This document shows, one piece after another, positions 1 to 8,027 of a stretch of DNA of 64,000 nucleotides; position 1 is the first letter of the stretch; each line of letters starts with the position of its first letter. The notes beneath the pieces were generated by a model. That model did not search any database, was not told the origin of the DNA, and saw only the letters and a list, made by a program, of their open reading frames with translations. Source of the DNA: Nodosilinea sp. E11 (lineage in GTDB: Bacteria > Cyanobacteriota > Cyanobacteriia > Phormidesmidales > Phormidesmidaceae); the NCBI RefSeq assembly GCF_032813545.1, contig NZ_CP136514.1:62001-126000 (forward strand), in the 5' to 3' direction. Both the position numbers and the translations under genes were made by a program.

Positions 1-1
1 C

Positions 2-121
2 GTCCTCAATATCAAAAACCTGTTTGATCGGAGTTACATTGAAGGTTCGGAATTTGGTCGAACCGAAATAACCGTTGGTACGCCGTTTACCATCATTGGC
101 AGCATTGCGGTGGAATTTTAA
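2..121 (+). CDS. TonB-dependent outer-membrane receptor, C-terminal end (partial)
   Basis: The open frame enters from the left edge and ends at a TAA. The visible 39 residues contain NIKNLFDRSY, the closing strand motif of TonB-dependent siderophore receptors, and the chain ends in phenylalanine (AVEF), the usual terminal residue of outer-membrane beta-barrels recognised by the BAM machinery. The product would import a ferric siderophore across the outer membrane. Downstream lie a FecB-like binding protein, a DUF1636 protein and, further on, FecCDE and TonB-ExbBD, all consistent with siderophore uptake. The plug domain and the rest of the barrel are outside the window, so the ligand cannot be judged. 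Confidence 0.85.
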   Translation, partial: VLNIKNLFDRSYIEGSEFGRTEITVGTPFTIIGSIAVEF

Positions 122-235
122 GGACTTGCAGAGTAGGGACTCGCAGGCTAATCACATGCCAACCAATTCTCTGTAATCCTTTCACATTCATTACTTGATT
201 GACCTTTTGTTTGAACGCTCCTTCGTGATCAAATA

Positions 236-1228
236 ATGCTCCAACAATTTGCATGGCCCCTTCCTTCACTGTCTCGGTTTCTCCAGATTTTGCTCTTGGC
301 AATCGTCACTTTTTGCTTGACGGTTGCCTGTGGCAGATCAGAGTTCCACAGTTCGACATCATCAGATTGTCGACTGATCCAACACGCCCTTGGTGAAACC
401 TGTGTTCCACTGCATCCACAGCGAATTATTCCAACTGGATCGGGTATATTTGATAATCTTTTAGCCTTGGGAATTGAACCAATTGCTACTGTTTCTACCT
501 TTGTTGACTCACCTCACTTGCAAGCAAAGATAAAAGAATATCCCAATATTGGCCTAGACGGTGAACCCAGTATAGAAAAGATTCTGGCGATGAAGCCCGA
601 TCTAATTATTGGTGATATCTATAACGAAAGCATCTATCATCAACTTTCTCAAATTGCACCAACGGTATTGTTACCCTTTACCCATAGCGGAGACTGGAAA
701 ACCTTTTTTGGGTTAACGGGCGATGCAGTCGGAAAACCCGAGGCAGCCCAACAAGTGATAGATGATTATTACAAACGCTTGGACACCTTTAAGCAACAAA
801 TGGGCGATCGCCTCAGCCAAACAGAAGTGTCCATTGTTTATGTTTATCCTGATACTATTACTGTGTACACCACAGCCGGTTTCAACGGAACCATTCTTCA
901 GGATGCTGGGTTGGCTCGTCCACCCGCTCAGAATCTTGATGCAACTGCCACCCAGCAAAGAGATAGCTCAAGTCCAATTCAGTACCGGATTTCAAAAGAA
1001 GTGCTGCATGAGGCCGATGGTGATGTCATCTTTGTGATTTCAACCCATGGCACTCCAGGCGTTACCGAAAGGCTTGATCGCTTAACAGCAGATCCGCTTT
1101 GGGCAAAGTTAAAGGCTGTGCAGCAAGGCAGAGTCTATGAAGTGCCGGATTATTGGATCGGCAGCGGCCCGATCGCCGCCAATGCCGTGATTGATGATCT
1201 GTTCAAATACTTGCTAGAGCCCTCTTAG
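236..1228 (+). CDS. Iron-siderophore ABC transporter substrate-binding lipoprotein (FecB-like)
   Basis: 330 aa. The N-terminus has a hydrophobic signal segment (residues 15-31) ending in LTVAC, a plausible lipobox with Cys32 as the lipidated residue. The body has the two-lobe FecB/FhuD pattern: the first lobe opens with PQRIIPTGSGIFDNLLALGI, followed by PDLIIGD and, in the second lobe, PDYWIGSGP. The length matches the family. The protein should capture ferric siderophore in the periplasm and hand it to the FecCD permease. It follows the receptor end by about 115 bp and precedes a DUF1636 gene by 2 bp, so the last two are probably co-transcribed. ATG at 236 keeps the whole signal peptide; no strong ribosome binding site is visible. 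Confidence 0.9.
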   Translation: MLQQFAWPLPSLSRFLQILLLAIVTFCLTVACGRSEFHSSTSSDCRLIQHALGETCVPLHPQRIIPTGSGIFDNLLALGIEPIATVSTFVDSPHLQAKIKEYPNIGLDGEPSIEKILAMKPDLIIGDIYNESIYHQLSQIAPTVLLPFTHSGDWKTFFGLTGDAVGKPEAAQQVIDDYYKRLDTFKQQMGDRLSQTEVSIVYVYPDTITVYTTAGFNGTILQDAGLARPPAQNLDATATQQRDSSSPIQYRISKEVLHEADGDVIFVISTHGTPGVTERLDRLTADPLWAKLKAVQQGRVYEVPDYWIGSGPIAANAVIDDLFKYLLEPS

Positions 1229-1230
1229 CC

Positions 1231-1602
1231 ATGCCCGACCAGCTGATTGTGTGCAAAAGCTGCGGCTTTACCGCCGCTGAAGAAAAGCGCGACGGGGAGA
1301 CTGGCGGTGCCCATCTGCTGAAACACCTGGAAGCGCTGTACGAGCAGTGGCCCCGCAAAGATGAGATGGCGATCGCATCTACCGGGTGTCTGTGCATTTG
1401 TGAACAGCCCCGCGCGATCGCCTACGTGGGCACCGGCAAAACCACCTATCTCTTCACCGACTTTGACCCCACCACCTGCGCCACCGACCTGCTCACCGCT
1501 GCCGCACTCTACCTCGACAGCGACGATGGCATGGTGCCCTACTTCAAGCTGCCCGATGAGCTGCAATCTCGCAGAATGGCGCGCATTCCGCCTGCGCCTT
1601 GA
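1231..1602 (+). CDS. DUF1636 Cys-rich protein (putative metal or Fe-S binding)
   Basis: 123 aa. Five cysteines, C8 and C11 (VCKSC) and C53, C55 and C57 (GCLCIC), are arranged like the DUF1636 / thioredoxin-like 2Fe-2S family. The fold is expected to be cytoplasmic because there is no signal peptide. It begins 2 bp after the FecB-like stop codon, so the two are probably translationally coupled. Members of this family often sit beside siderophore or cobalamin transport genes, which suggests a role in intracellular handling of iron released from the siderophore. That role is inference; no enzymatic activity is established from sequence. Confidence 0.8.
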   Translation: MPDQLIVCKSCGFTAAEEKRDGETGGAHLLKHLEALYEQWPRKDEMAIASTGCLCICEQPRAIAYVGTGKTTYLFTDFDPTTCATDLLTAAALYLDSDDGMVPYFKLPDELQSRRMARIPPAP

Positions 1603-1638
1603 GGGAGTTGTCTGGGCGCATGAGGTCTGCGATCGCAC

Positions 1639-2097
1639 TCAATCATCGTTCCGTTGATCTGATTTGCCCGTTTGTCGTTCAAGCGGTGTCAGTACACGAA
1701 GGGTTAAAAAAGTAACTGCGCTCAAAAGAACTGCTATCTCGTATCGGGAATAGGCGATCGCGGCACCGATCGCACCTGTGGTCCACACACTTGCAGCTGT
1801 TGCTGTGCCCCGTACGTTGGCCCCTTCTTTGAGAATTGCACCTCCGCCAATAAAACCGATACCACTCATGAGCCCTTGAATAATGCGGGATTGGGCATCT
1901 GCACTTGCGCCAATAACTGAAATAGCAACTAGAACATAGCCACAGCTAGCAACTGCAACGAGAGGGAAAGTACGGAGTCCCATAATCCGGGTTGACTGCT
2001 CTCGCTCCCAAGCTATGGGCAAGGTGATTAGAAAAACGAGGCCCAGCTTTAATAGGTCACCACCGAGTTGTCCCCAATTAAATTGAAATACCTCCAT
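1639..2097 (-). CDS. MgtC/SapB family membrane protein
   Basis: 152 aa, about four transmembrane helices. It carries the MgtC/SapB hallmarks: an N-terminal LPIAWEREQ segment, GLRTFPLVAV, then SGIGFIGGGAILKEG and GTATAASVWTTGAIG. The family is tied to Mg2+ limitation and, in pathogens, to modulation of ATP synthase. In cyanobacteria the function is unproven. It is convergent to the DUF1636 gene, with only 36 bp between stop codons. It lacks the C-terminal cytoplasmic ACT-like domain of the longer MgtC proteins, which is common for SapB-type members. Confidence 0.88.
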   Translation of the reverse strand: MEVFQFNWGQLGGDLLKLGLVFLITLPIAWEREQSTRIMGLRTFPLVAVASCGYVLVAISVIGASADAQSRIIQGLMSGIGFIGGGAILKEGANVRGTATAASVWTTGAIGAAIAYSRYEIAVLLSAVTFLTLRVLTPLERQTGKSDQRNDD

Positions 2098-2219
2098 TGC
2101 AGTTTTCCCTCACCCAGTTGTAAAGCACTGTAATAGACTACAACACGGATAGGATAGGATCACAAAACGGCTAGGTATACGAAATGTAATAGTCTGCTAT
2201 AGAAGATGCCGTTAGTTAG

Positions 2220-2249
2220 TAGGTTGGGTTGAGCTAGCGAAACCCAACA
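2220..2249. repeat. Short palindromic intergenic repeat (AGGTTGGGTT type)
   Basis: AGGTTGGGTT is followed, after a GAGCTAGCGA spacer, by AACCCAAC, forming an imperfect hairpin. The same sequence family recurs at 3640-3672 on the other side of the IS630 element, and a shorter version lies at 3425-3451. These are widespread small intergenic hairpin repeats; no coding potential. Confidence 0.6.
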
Positions 2250-2272
2250 CTTAATCTGAGCTTCCATCATTA

Positions 2273-3327
2273 TAGCGGTTCTCATTCGGATGAGGTACAG
2301 TAGCAGTCATTTGTGAACCAGTTACGAATGTCTTCCAAGGTAACTTGAGCGTAGGCAAACTCAATCGCTTCGTTTAAGGCTTGATAAGTCCGTGCAGCAA
2401 TTGAACTCAAGCTATTCTTGACCTTCGACCAGAACGGTTCAATAGGTGAAAAGTCTGGTGAATAGGGTGGCAAAAACATCAGTCGTGCACCCACCGCTTC
2501 AAGCGCAGCATTGACCTCTTCCGTGGCTTTATGCGCACGACTATTATCAACGACAAGCACTGCCCCAGGCCACAGATTGGGCGCAACTCGACGGATGATG
2601 TAGGCTTCAAAGGTCAAACCATCCATCGCACCGAGAATTGTCAACGGAGCAATCGGACCGCGCAAACTCAGCGCATTGACCAGCGACACGTTCTGCCCTC
2701 GTGTGGCCGGACGGTCCCCGATTGCACGTTGGCCTTTTGGAGCACGGGCGTACAATCGAACCATGGCTAAGTTAACCCCCGCCTCATCCATAAACACCAA
2801 GTCTTCCGGGGCTACCTCTCGAATGGACTGCCAATAGTCAACCCGGGCTTGTCGCACCCGTGGACTCTCCGCCTCGGTGGCGTGCAGCGCTTTTTTTTAC
2901 GGGTGAGCTCAAGCTTTTGCACCATCCGACCCATGGTCGAGCGACTAATCGTTATCGACGTTTCGGCAGCGAGTTGGTCGCAGAGTTCTTCCAAGGTCGC
3001 ATCATTATCCGCCTCAACTAAGGCTCTCACCAGCTGGAGTTGTTCCCCGTTGAGTTTAGGTTGAGGGCCACCCCCATGGGGCTTAGGTAGGATATCGCCC
3101 GTTTCCCGAAGACGCTTCAAAAGCGTTTCGACAAAACTCGTCGCCACCCCAAACCGCTTAGCCACCTTACGAACCGAGACCCCCTCCATAAAGTGAGCAT
3201 CAATTATCTTTTCTCGAAAATCAAGTGAGTAGGCTTTCATCACGCCCTCCTGCCAGAAATGCGATAGTGTAGCGCCGTTCTGCATTTCCTCTACTTTGAT
3301 CGTACCTCGCCCGTCTAGGAGCCGCTA
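2273..3327 (-). mobile_element. IS630-family insertion sequence, complete, with TA target duplication
   Basis: The terminal inverted repeats start TAGCGG at 2273 and end CCGCTA at 3327. The homology continues imperfectly for about 26 bp, with a shared GAGGTAC inner block. TA dinucleotides flank both sides (2271-2272 and 3328-3329), the target duplication expected for IS630/Tc1/mariner elements. The element is about 1055 bp and holds one transposase split over two frames on the minus strand. Ends, target site and slippery run are all intact, so it may be active. Confidence 0.85.
2282..3285 (-). CDS. IS630 transposase made by -1 frameshift
   Basis: The upstream frame (3285 down to 2812) encodes the helix-turn-helix half: KAYSLDFREKIIDAH, then RKVAKRFGVATSFVE. 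The downstream frame (2857 down to 2282) encodes the DDE half: LVFMDEAG, VLVVDNSRAHK and FLPPYSPDFSPIEPFWSKVK. An A8 run on the coding strand (2891-2898 on the + strand) sits where homology switches frame, and the frame relation is -1. This matches the slippage used by many IS630 elements, so the gene is probably intact and not a pseudogene. The DDE residues would be the Asp in MDEAG, the Asp in VVDNS and the Glu in PIEPFW. Confidence 0.85.
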
Positions 3328-3720
3328 TATTTTGAGCGGGGAGTTTACCCAAATAATTGAGGCACTGATGGAACAATCACTTTTCAAAACACAGTGGGTG
3401 GGAATAGAATTATTCTGGAACTATTAGGTTGACGAAGGAAGCTCAACCTACAGGATCTCTGTGATCGCACTAGAGTTTGAGCGTGGCGATCGCGCATAAA
3501 TGGGTAAAGGAATTGGTGCGCTTAGGGTAGATATTTTGGTAAAAAAACTATTATTAATTGATCGCTCTGTTTAACTTTCACACAAGTGTAGAACGGTGAC
3601 TTGGGTGCTTGGGCCATGCTGGCTTGAGCTAATTCAAATGTAGGTTGGGTTTTGTGCCTCAACCCAACCTACAGAAAATCTACGATCACTCTAAGCTTGC
3701 TCATATTTATTTATTGTTTT
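3328..3720. other. Intergenic region with two hairpin repeats
   Basis: No gene is visible. The stretch contains an 8-bp-stem hairpin (TAGGTTGA with TCAACCTA, 3425-3451) and a perfect 12-bp-stem hairpin (3640-3651 with 3661-3672, 9-nt loop). Both belong to the same family as the repeat at 2220. A HIP1-like GCGATCGC lies near 3486. The 12-bp hairpin lies just beyond the stop codon of the following minus-strand gene and could serve as its terminator, although no T-run follows. Confidence 0.5.
3640..3672. repeat. Perfect 12-bp-stem palindromic repeat
   Basis: GTAGGTTGGGTT (3640-3651) is exactly complementary to AACCCAACCTAC (3661-3672), with a 9-nt loop. This is a member of the widespread intergenic hairpin family also seen at 2220-2249. 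Confidence 0.75.
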
Positions 3721-5013
3721 TCAGTCCCATCTTGAATCCACGGAAAACGTCTGCCCCAACAACTCAGAAAGCTTTTTAGCCGCTGCTTTGGCAGCGGCTT
3801 CTGCTACCCTTAAAGCTTGTTCAGTATCTATACCAGATGTTGTTTTAAAGAGGTAATATTGCTCTCCATCACAAGGAGAAGCATAATCTAAGCTGATTAG
3901 GGCATCTGTAATCTCTGTATTAGCCTCTGAGGTAACGACTGTTGCAAACCCGCACACATCAGCAATGTACCCATCTTTATTGCGAGGAGCAATATCTCTA
4001 TCTTTCTTTGCAGCTTTTTCAGCTTCTTTCCGAGCTTCCTTCAAAGCTTGTTTCACTTTTTCAAGAACTTCAGCTGAAGGTTTTTTGGGCGCTATGCATG
4101 AAAAGCTTTTCAATGGTAAATCTTCTAAACGAATTACTGAGAAGCTACTTAACTGTTGCTCAATTTCCTCCAAAGATACTACTGCTGTATTCTGCAAATT
4201 TTCTCGATCGTAAGTTGAGTCATAAATATTTCCACGCTCATCGTAGTGAGTTTTTACTGAATCAATAAAATCTTTTGCTTCCCATGCTTCTTTTACTATT
4301 ACAAGAATTTGACTCAATTTTGGACTCTGACTTTCTACCCATACTGGGAAACCAGGGAATTCATAGCTTTCCCTAGCATCAGCCCATCTCCACTCACGTT
4401 CATGAGTCCAATCTATCCATTTGTTTTTATCTAAATTCATTGCCACATAGCGATATTGCTCATTTAGTGCTATGCCGCAAGAGGACGCTAAGCATCGAAA
4501 TCCTTTTCCAAAATAAGAATCATCTTTAGATGCCTCTTTATGGTTTCCAGACAATCCATATATTACAGGTCTACCACCAGCTTTGAAGAATTCTTGCTTA
4601 CGCAAAGCAATACCATAAGACTGGACTGAGGAAGAATTATTTCTATTGGATGCATATTCAAGAAGCGCATAAAGTGGCATTTCAGTAAAACATACAGCTG
4701 ATTGTGGACCGTAGATAGTGGGTTTCCTTTTTCGGAATGACCATCCTGACTTTATATAACCGTCAAATAAAATTCTTTTTAATACAGAGTAAGCGCTTGC
4801 ATCAGCATCTAATCCATATGGATGATAAAGGCCATTTTCATATGCATTTTGATCTTCATAAGTAATTTGATCTAAAACATGAATCAAAGGTTTTCCTAGG
4901 CTGTCAAAACGAACTGGCAAGGGTGAATCCATATCTTCGAGATAGTGATTCAAATCTCTATCATGGACGAAGTGAATTACCCACTCTGATAAATCAATAC
5001 GATTTTGATTCAC
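3721..5013 (-). CDS. Putative AbiGi-like phage-defence protein
   Basis: 430 aa, soluble, no signal peptide. The N-terminal half has an order of short motifs that resembles the AbiGi family (abortive phage infection) and related folds: WVIHFVHD, LKRILFDGYIKSGW, VCFTEMPLYALLEY, YGIALRKQEF followed by PVIYGL, and EREWRW. Residues about 300-345 are a charged Lys/Glu/Ala-rich helix, likely a linker or coiled coil, followed by a separate C-terminal domain of about 85 residues that I do not recognise. The base composition is AT-richer and lacks HIP1 sites, unlike its neighbours, which suggests recent acquisition. It stands alone, with no visible partner toxin. Family assignment rests on motif resemblance only. 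Confidence 0.45.
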   Translation of the reverse strand: MNQNRIDLSEWVIHFVHDRDLNHYLEDMDSPLPVRFDSLGKPLIHVLDQITYEDQNAYENGLYHPYGLDADASAYSVLKRILFDGYIKSGWSFRKRKPTIYGPQSAVCFTEMPLYALLEYASNRNNSSSVQSYGIALRKQEFFKAGGRPVIYGLSGNHKEASKDDSYFGKGFRCLASSCGIALNEQYRYVAMNLDKNKWIDWTHEREWRWADARESYEFPGFPVWVESQSPKLSQILVIVKEAWEAKDFIDSVKTHYDERGNIYDSTYDRENLQNTAVVSLEEIEQQLSSFSVIRLEDLPLKSFSCIAPKKPSAEVLEKVKQALKEARKEAEKAAKKDRDIAPRNKDGYIADVCGFATVVTSEANTEITDALISLDYASPCDGEQYYLFKTTSGIDTEQALRVAEAAAKAAAKKLSELLGQTFSVDSRWD

Positions 5014-5222
5014 TTAAGAATTCCTGAGTTGAGTAGATTGACGGTTTATTAAGATTTTCCCCTGTCTGATTAACTACCTCTATGAGCAAATTATCTGCAT
5101 ATTAGCTTCCTTAAGGAAAAATGAGCAAAACTACTCTGGCTAAATACTTGCCAGCGCATCGTGCTGTTCTCCACCCCTACGGTTGACGGGGAGCTTTTGT
5201 ATCATTATCCTTTTACATTAAG

Positions 5223-5434
5223 CCGTTCAGCAGAACGGTGACTACGCAGAACTCGAAAATCTTGGCGCTGTCTGAAGGTGTCTCACCACCAACAGACAGC
5301 TAACCCCGCAAGTCTGACCGGCAGATTGCGAGGCTAGGCATATGGTACCCTAGCCCCCTCAGTTTGCAATTCAAGCGTGGGTGGCTAGGGTTTTCGCGTT
5401 CTGTCTTCCTAAACCACAACTGGAGACAGAACCC
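5223..5434 (+). ncRNA. Candidate structured RNA / 5' leader
   Basis: Five consecutive hairpins are readable by eye. They are CCGTTC/GAACGG (5223-5238); GCTGTCTG/CAGACAGC with an inner GGTG/CACC (5267-5300); CGCAA-TCTG/CAGA-TTGCG (5308-5331); GGCTAGG (5332-5338) with CCCTAGCC (5348-5355); and GTTCTGTCTTCC/GGAGACAGAAC (5398-5432), which ends 2 nt before the ATG and contains the TGGAG ribosome-binding region. CCCTAGCC can instead pair with a second GGCTAGGG at 5383-5390, giving two mutually exclusive folds. This layout resembles a cis-regulatory leader; the RNA family is unknown to me. Confidence 0.5.
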
Positions 5435-5761
5435 ATGTTTGAATACCTCGAACCCGATGCCAGCGACGACCAAGGGAATCCAGGGACCGGGTCCCTGCCG
5501 CTTTCGTCAGGGGCCGGGGGCAATGACAGAGGGACCCGGTCCCTAAAGCCCTCAACCCCCGAGAAGGTGCGGCACATGCTCTACGGCAGCCTTGCCGGCA
5601 TCGATCGCACCATCAAAATCCTCCACGCCCACGGCTACACCGACCCCAACGACTGGAGCGACCCCATCCCCGTGCCGCCCACCAGCGACATCCTCAGCCC
5701 AGCATCCAGCGGAGCCGAGATGTGGATGGCAATTGCCACCAAAACCGTGCTAATCGAATAG
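5435..5761 (+). CDS. Small conserved hypothetical cyanobacterial protein
   Basis: 108 aa from the ATG at 5435, which directly follows a hairpin containing TGGAG. An in-frame upstream start at 5381 exists but would place translation through the structured leader, so the later ATG is preferred. The chain opens with MFEYLEPDA and closes with KVRHMLYGSLAGIDRTIKI and MAIATKTVLIE, a pattern I associate with small cyanobacterial proteins of unknown function. Between these conserved parts lies a Gly/Ser-rich stretch of about 28 residues, encoded by a palindromic DNA insertion (5482-5544). No transmembrane segment or catalytic motif is visible. Confidence 0.55.
   Translation: MFEYLEPDASDDQGNPGTGSLPLSSGAGGNDRGTRSLKPSTPEKVRHMLYGSLAGIDRTIKILHAHGYTDPNDWSDPIPVPPTSDILSPASSGAEMWMAIATKTVLIE
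5482..5544. repeat. 15-bp inverted repeats inserted in frame inside a gene
   Basis: AGGGACCGGGTCCCT (5482-5496) and its exact reverse complement AGGGACCCGGTCCCT (5530-5544) bracket a 33-bp spacer. Each arm is itself nearly palindromic. The unit is in frame and adds low-complexity residues to the small host protein. It looks like a REP- or MITE-type palindromic insertion. Confidence 0.7.
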
Positions 5762-5770
5762 CGCACCCTA

Positions 5771-5801
5771 CCCCCGACGGCAAGGGGTATGCCGTCGGGG
5801 G
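5771..5801 (+). terminator. Strong hairpin downstream of the small gene (terminator-like)
   Basis: CCCCCGACGGC (5771-5781) pairs perfectly with GCCGTCGGGGG (5791-5801) around a 9-nt loop, 9 bp after the stop codon at 5761. No U-tract follows, so it may act with Rho-independent-like pausing or simply protect the 3' end. Confidence 0.55.
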
Positions 5802-6025
5802 CGGCGATCGCCAACATCCAGCCTGCTACCCCCGCAATTTGGCACATTGAGCAGCCCATTTAACAACCCCTATGCCAAATTGACCCAGCAGTGTAGTCCC
5901 AAGAACAGCCCTCTACAAAAACTCCGTTGAGTGGCCAAAAATATCCGGCAAAGGCTCCTAGGAAAAGTGATGGAGTGCGAGAGTGATGGCTCAACACCCG
6001 ATCACTCCATTACCCCATCACCCCT

Positions 6026-7957
6026 ATGCCCCCCATCACCCACCTCCTCTGGCAGCTCATCCGCTACGCCCAGCGGCTCTACTGGGTCGATACCCTGCTG
6101 TGGCTGTTCATCCTGGGCCTGCCTGCGGTGCCGGGGCTGATCATTCGCGAGTTTTTTGACACCCTCACCGGAGAGTCGCGCTTTGAGGCGTCGCCATGGG
6201 TGTGGATTGGGCTGCTGCTGGCAGTGGGTCTGGCGCGGATGGTGGCGATTTTTGTGGGGCGCATTACCAAGACCCAGCACCGCTTTTTGATCAGCGGGTT
6301 GGTGCGACACAACCTGCTGTTTGAGCTGCTCAAGCGCCCCGGAGCCGAACTGGCCACAGGCGGGGCCAACGGCCAAAATGCCTCCCCCGGCGAAATTCTC
6401 AGCTATTTTCGCGACGATGCGGCGCAGATTGAGGATGTGGTAGTGGGCACCAACGAGATCTTTGGGGCTGGGGTGTTTGCGGTGGGCTCTGTAGCGCTGC
6501 TAATCAGCGTTAACCCAACGATGACGCTGCTGGTGTTTTTGCCGCTGTGCGCGATCGCACTTCTCGCCCACCAGGCCGAGCACCGGCTCAAACGCTATCG
6601 CCGCGCCAGCCGCCAGGCCACCCAGCGCGTCACCGGGCTAATTGGTGAACTGTTCACCGCCGTGCAGGCCGTGAAGGTGGCCGGGGCCGAAGCCCAAATG
6701 CTGGATGAGTTGAAGGAGCGGTGCGATCGCCGCCGCGACCTGATGGTGCGCGACCAGGTGTTTAGCGCCGTGCTCAACTCCGGCTTTGAAAACATCGTCA
6801 GCATCGGCACCGGGCTAATTTTGCTGGTCGCCTCCCAGAGCCTTGGTGCCCAGGGCGACCTCACCGTCGGCGACTTTGCCCTGTTTGTCTATTACTTATC
6901 GTCTGTTACCTATTTCCTCGCCTTTCTCGGCGGCTTTATCGCCACCACCAAGCAGAGCGAAGTCTCCTTTGAGCGCATGGGGGGCTTGGTGGGAGCGTGG
7001 GAGCGTGGGCGAGTAGGAGGGTGGGAGCGTGGGAGCGTAGGCGAAACCAGCACCCATGAAATAACCGAACCGAACCCACCTACCCACCTACCCACTCACT
7101 CGCCCACCTACCCACTCGTCTACCCATCCACCCCTCACCCCCTCACCCATCCCCACCCCCTCTACCTCAAACCCCTCCTTGGCCCCGAGCCGACCTTACC
7201 GGCGATCGCCCCTGCTCTCATCCCCGATCCCCTTCACGAGCTGCGGGTTGAAGGGTTGACCTACCGCTATCCAGGCGGTGGCGGCATCAGCAATATCAGC
7301 TTTAGCCTAAAGGCGGGAAGTTTGACCGTAATTACAGGCCAGGTGGGGGCAGGCAAAACCACGCTGCTGCGAGTGCTGCTGGGCCTGCTGCCCAGTCAGT
7401 CTGGCGCGCTGTATTGGAATGGTCAGCGGATCCGCGACCCGGCGAATTTCCTAGTGCCGCCTCGGGCTGCCTATACGCCGCAGATTCCTCAACTGTTTAG
7501 CGCCTCCCTGGGGGAGAATCTGCTGTTGGGCCTGGGGGATGCCGTCAGTCCAGAACAGATGGAATGGGCGATCGCCACTGCTGTCTTTGATCGCGATCTT
7601 ACTGCCATGCCCGAGGGGCTAGAGACCCTAATCGGCACTCGCGGCTTTCGGCTTTCTGGTGGGCAAAAACAGCGGGCCGCCGCCGCCCGCATGCTGCTGC
7701 GCCAGCCCGCCCTGCTGGTGTTTGACGACCTCTCTAGTGCCCTGGACGTCGAGACTGAACAACGCCTGTGGGAGCAGTTGTTTAACCCATCCACTCATCC
7801 ACCCATCTACCCGTCCACCCATGCACCCATGCACCCCACCTGTCTGGTCGTCTCCCATCGGCCCTCAGTGCTCCATCGCGCCGATCAAATTCTGCAATTA
7901 GAAGCCGGACGCTTGGAGTTTGTCGACTCTCCTAGCGATCTACAACAGGTTGATTAG
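6026..7957 (+). CDS. ABC exporter, fused permease and ATPase, with repeat-encoded inserts
   Basis: 643 aa. An N-terminal six-helix membrane domain (about residues 10-310) is followed by an ATPase domain (about 400-640) with Walker A GQVGAGKTT, signature LSGGQKQR, Walker B LLVFDD and H-loop VVSHR. The usual catalytic Glu after Walker B is Asp (FDDLSSALD). Two low-complexity inserts stand out: residues about 318-385, in the linker between domains, and about 590-606 (STHPPIYPSTHAPMHP), between the D-loop and H-loop. Both are encoded by CCCACC/CCCATC short repeats and keep the frame. Position beside the FecCDE block suggests siderophore export or processing, but the substrate cannot be read from sequence. 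It is convergent with the FecE-like gene. Confidence 0.85.
   Translation: MPPITHLLWQLIRYAQRLYWVDTLLWLFILGLPAVPGLIIREFFDTLTGESRFEASPWVWIGLLLAVGLARMVAIFVGRITKTQHRFLISGLVRHNLLFELLKRPGAELATGGANGQNASPGEILSYFRDDAAQIEDVVVGTNEIFGAGVFAVGSVALLISVNPTMTLLVFLPLCAIALLAHQAEHRLKRYRRASRQATQRVTGLIGELFTAVQAVKVAGAEAQMLDELKERCDRRRDLMVRDQVFSAVLNSGFENIVSIGTGLILLVASQSLGAQGDLTVGDFALFVYYLSSVTYFLAFLGGFIATTKQSEVSFERMGGLVGAWERGRVGGWERGSVGETSTHEITEPNPPTHLPTHSPTYPLVYPSTPHPLTHPHPLYLKPLLGPEPTLPAIAPALIPDPLHELRVEGLTYRYPGGGGISNISFSLKAGSLTVITGQVGAGKTTLLRVLLGLLPSQSGALYWNGQRIRDPANFLVPPRAAYTPQIPQLFSASLGENLLLGLGDAVSPEQMEWAIATAVFDRDLTAMPEGLETLIGTRGFRLSGGQKQRAAAARMLLRQPALLVFDDLSSALDVETEQRLWEQLFNPSTHPPIYPSTHAPMHPTCLVVSHRPSVLHRADQILQLEAGRLEFVDSPSDLQQVD
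6983..7175 (+). repeat. Short tandem repeats (GTGGGAGC / CCCACCTA types), in frame in the exporter gene
   Basis: A purine-rich part built from GTGGGAGCGTGGG-like units (about 6983-7045) is followed by a pyrimidine-rich part built from CCCACCTA, CCCACTC and CCCATCC units (about 7075-7175). The two halves are roughly complementary and could fold into a long hairpin. Related heptad-like units occur at 7784-7837, just before the exporter start (about 5985-6035) and upstream of the FecCD gene (about 9940-9990). They resemble cyanobacterial short tandemly repeated repetitive sequences. Confidence 0.65.
7784..7837 (+). repeat. Second short tandem repeat (CCCATCCA type) inside the exporter gene
   Basis: Units such as CCATCCACT, CACCCATCTA and CACCCATGCA are repeated in frame and encode STHPP/YPSTH/APMHP residues within the ATPase domain. 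It is the same sequence class as 6983-7175. Confidence 0.6.
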
Positions 7958-8027
7958 CTGGCTTAAGCCAGTACCAGCACTCGACCCAAAACTTAGCTTC
8001 GGTAGAGTAATTTATAGATTGATAAAA

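Noticed and set aside
6983-7175. Intein or intron in the ABC exporter
   Set aside because: The insert is simple repeat DNA in frame, with no splicing motifs.
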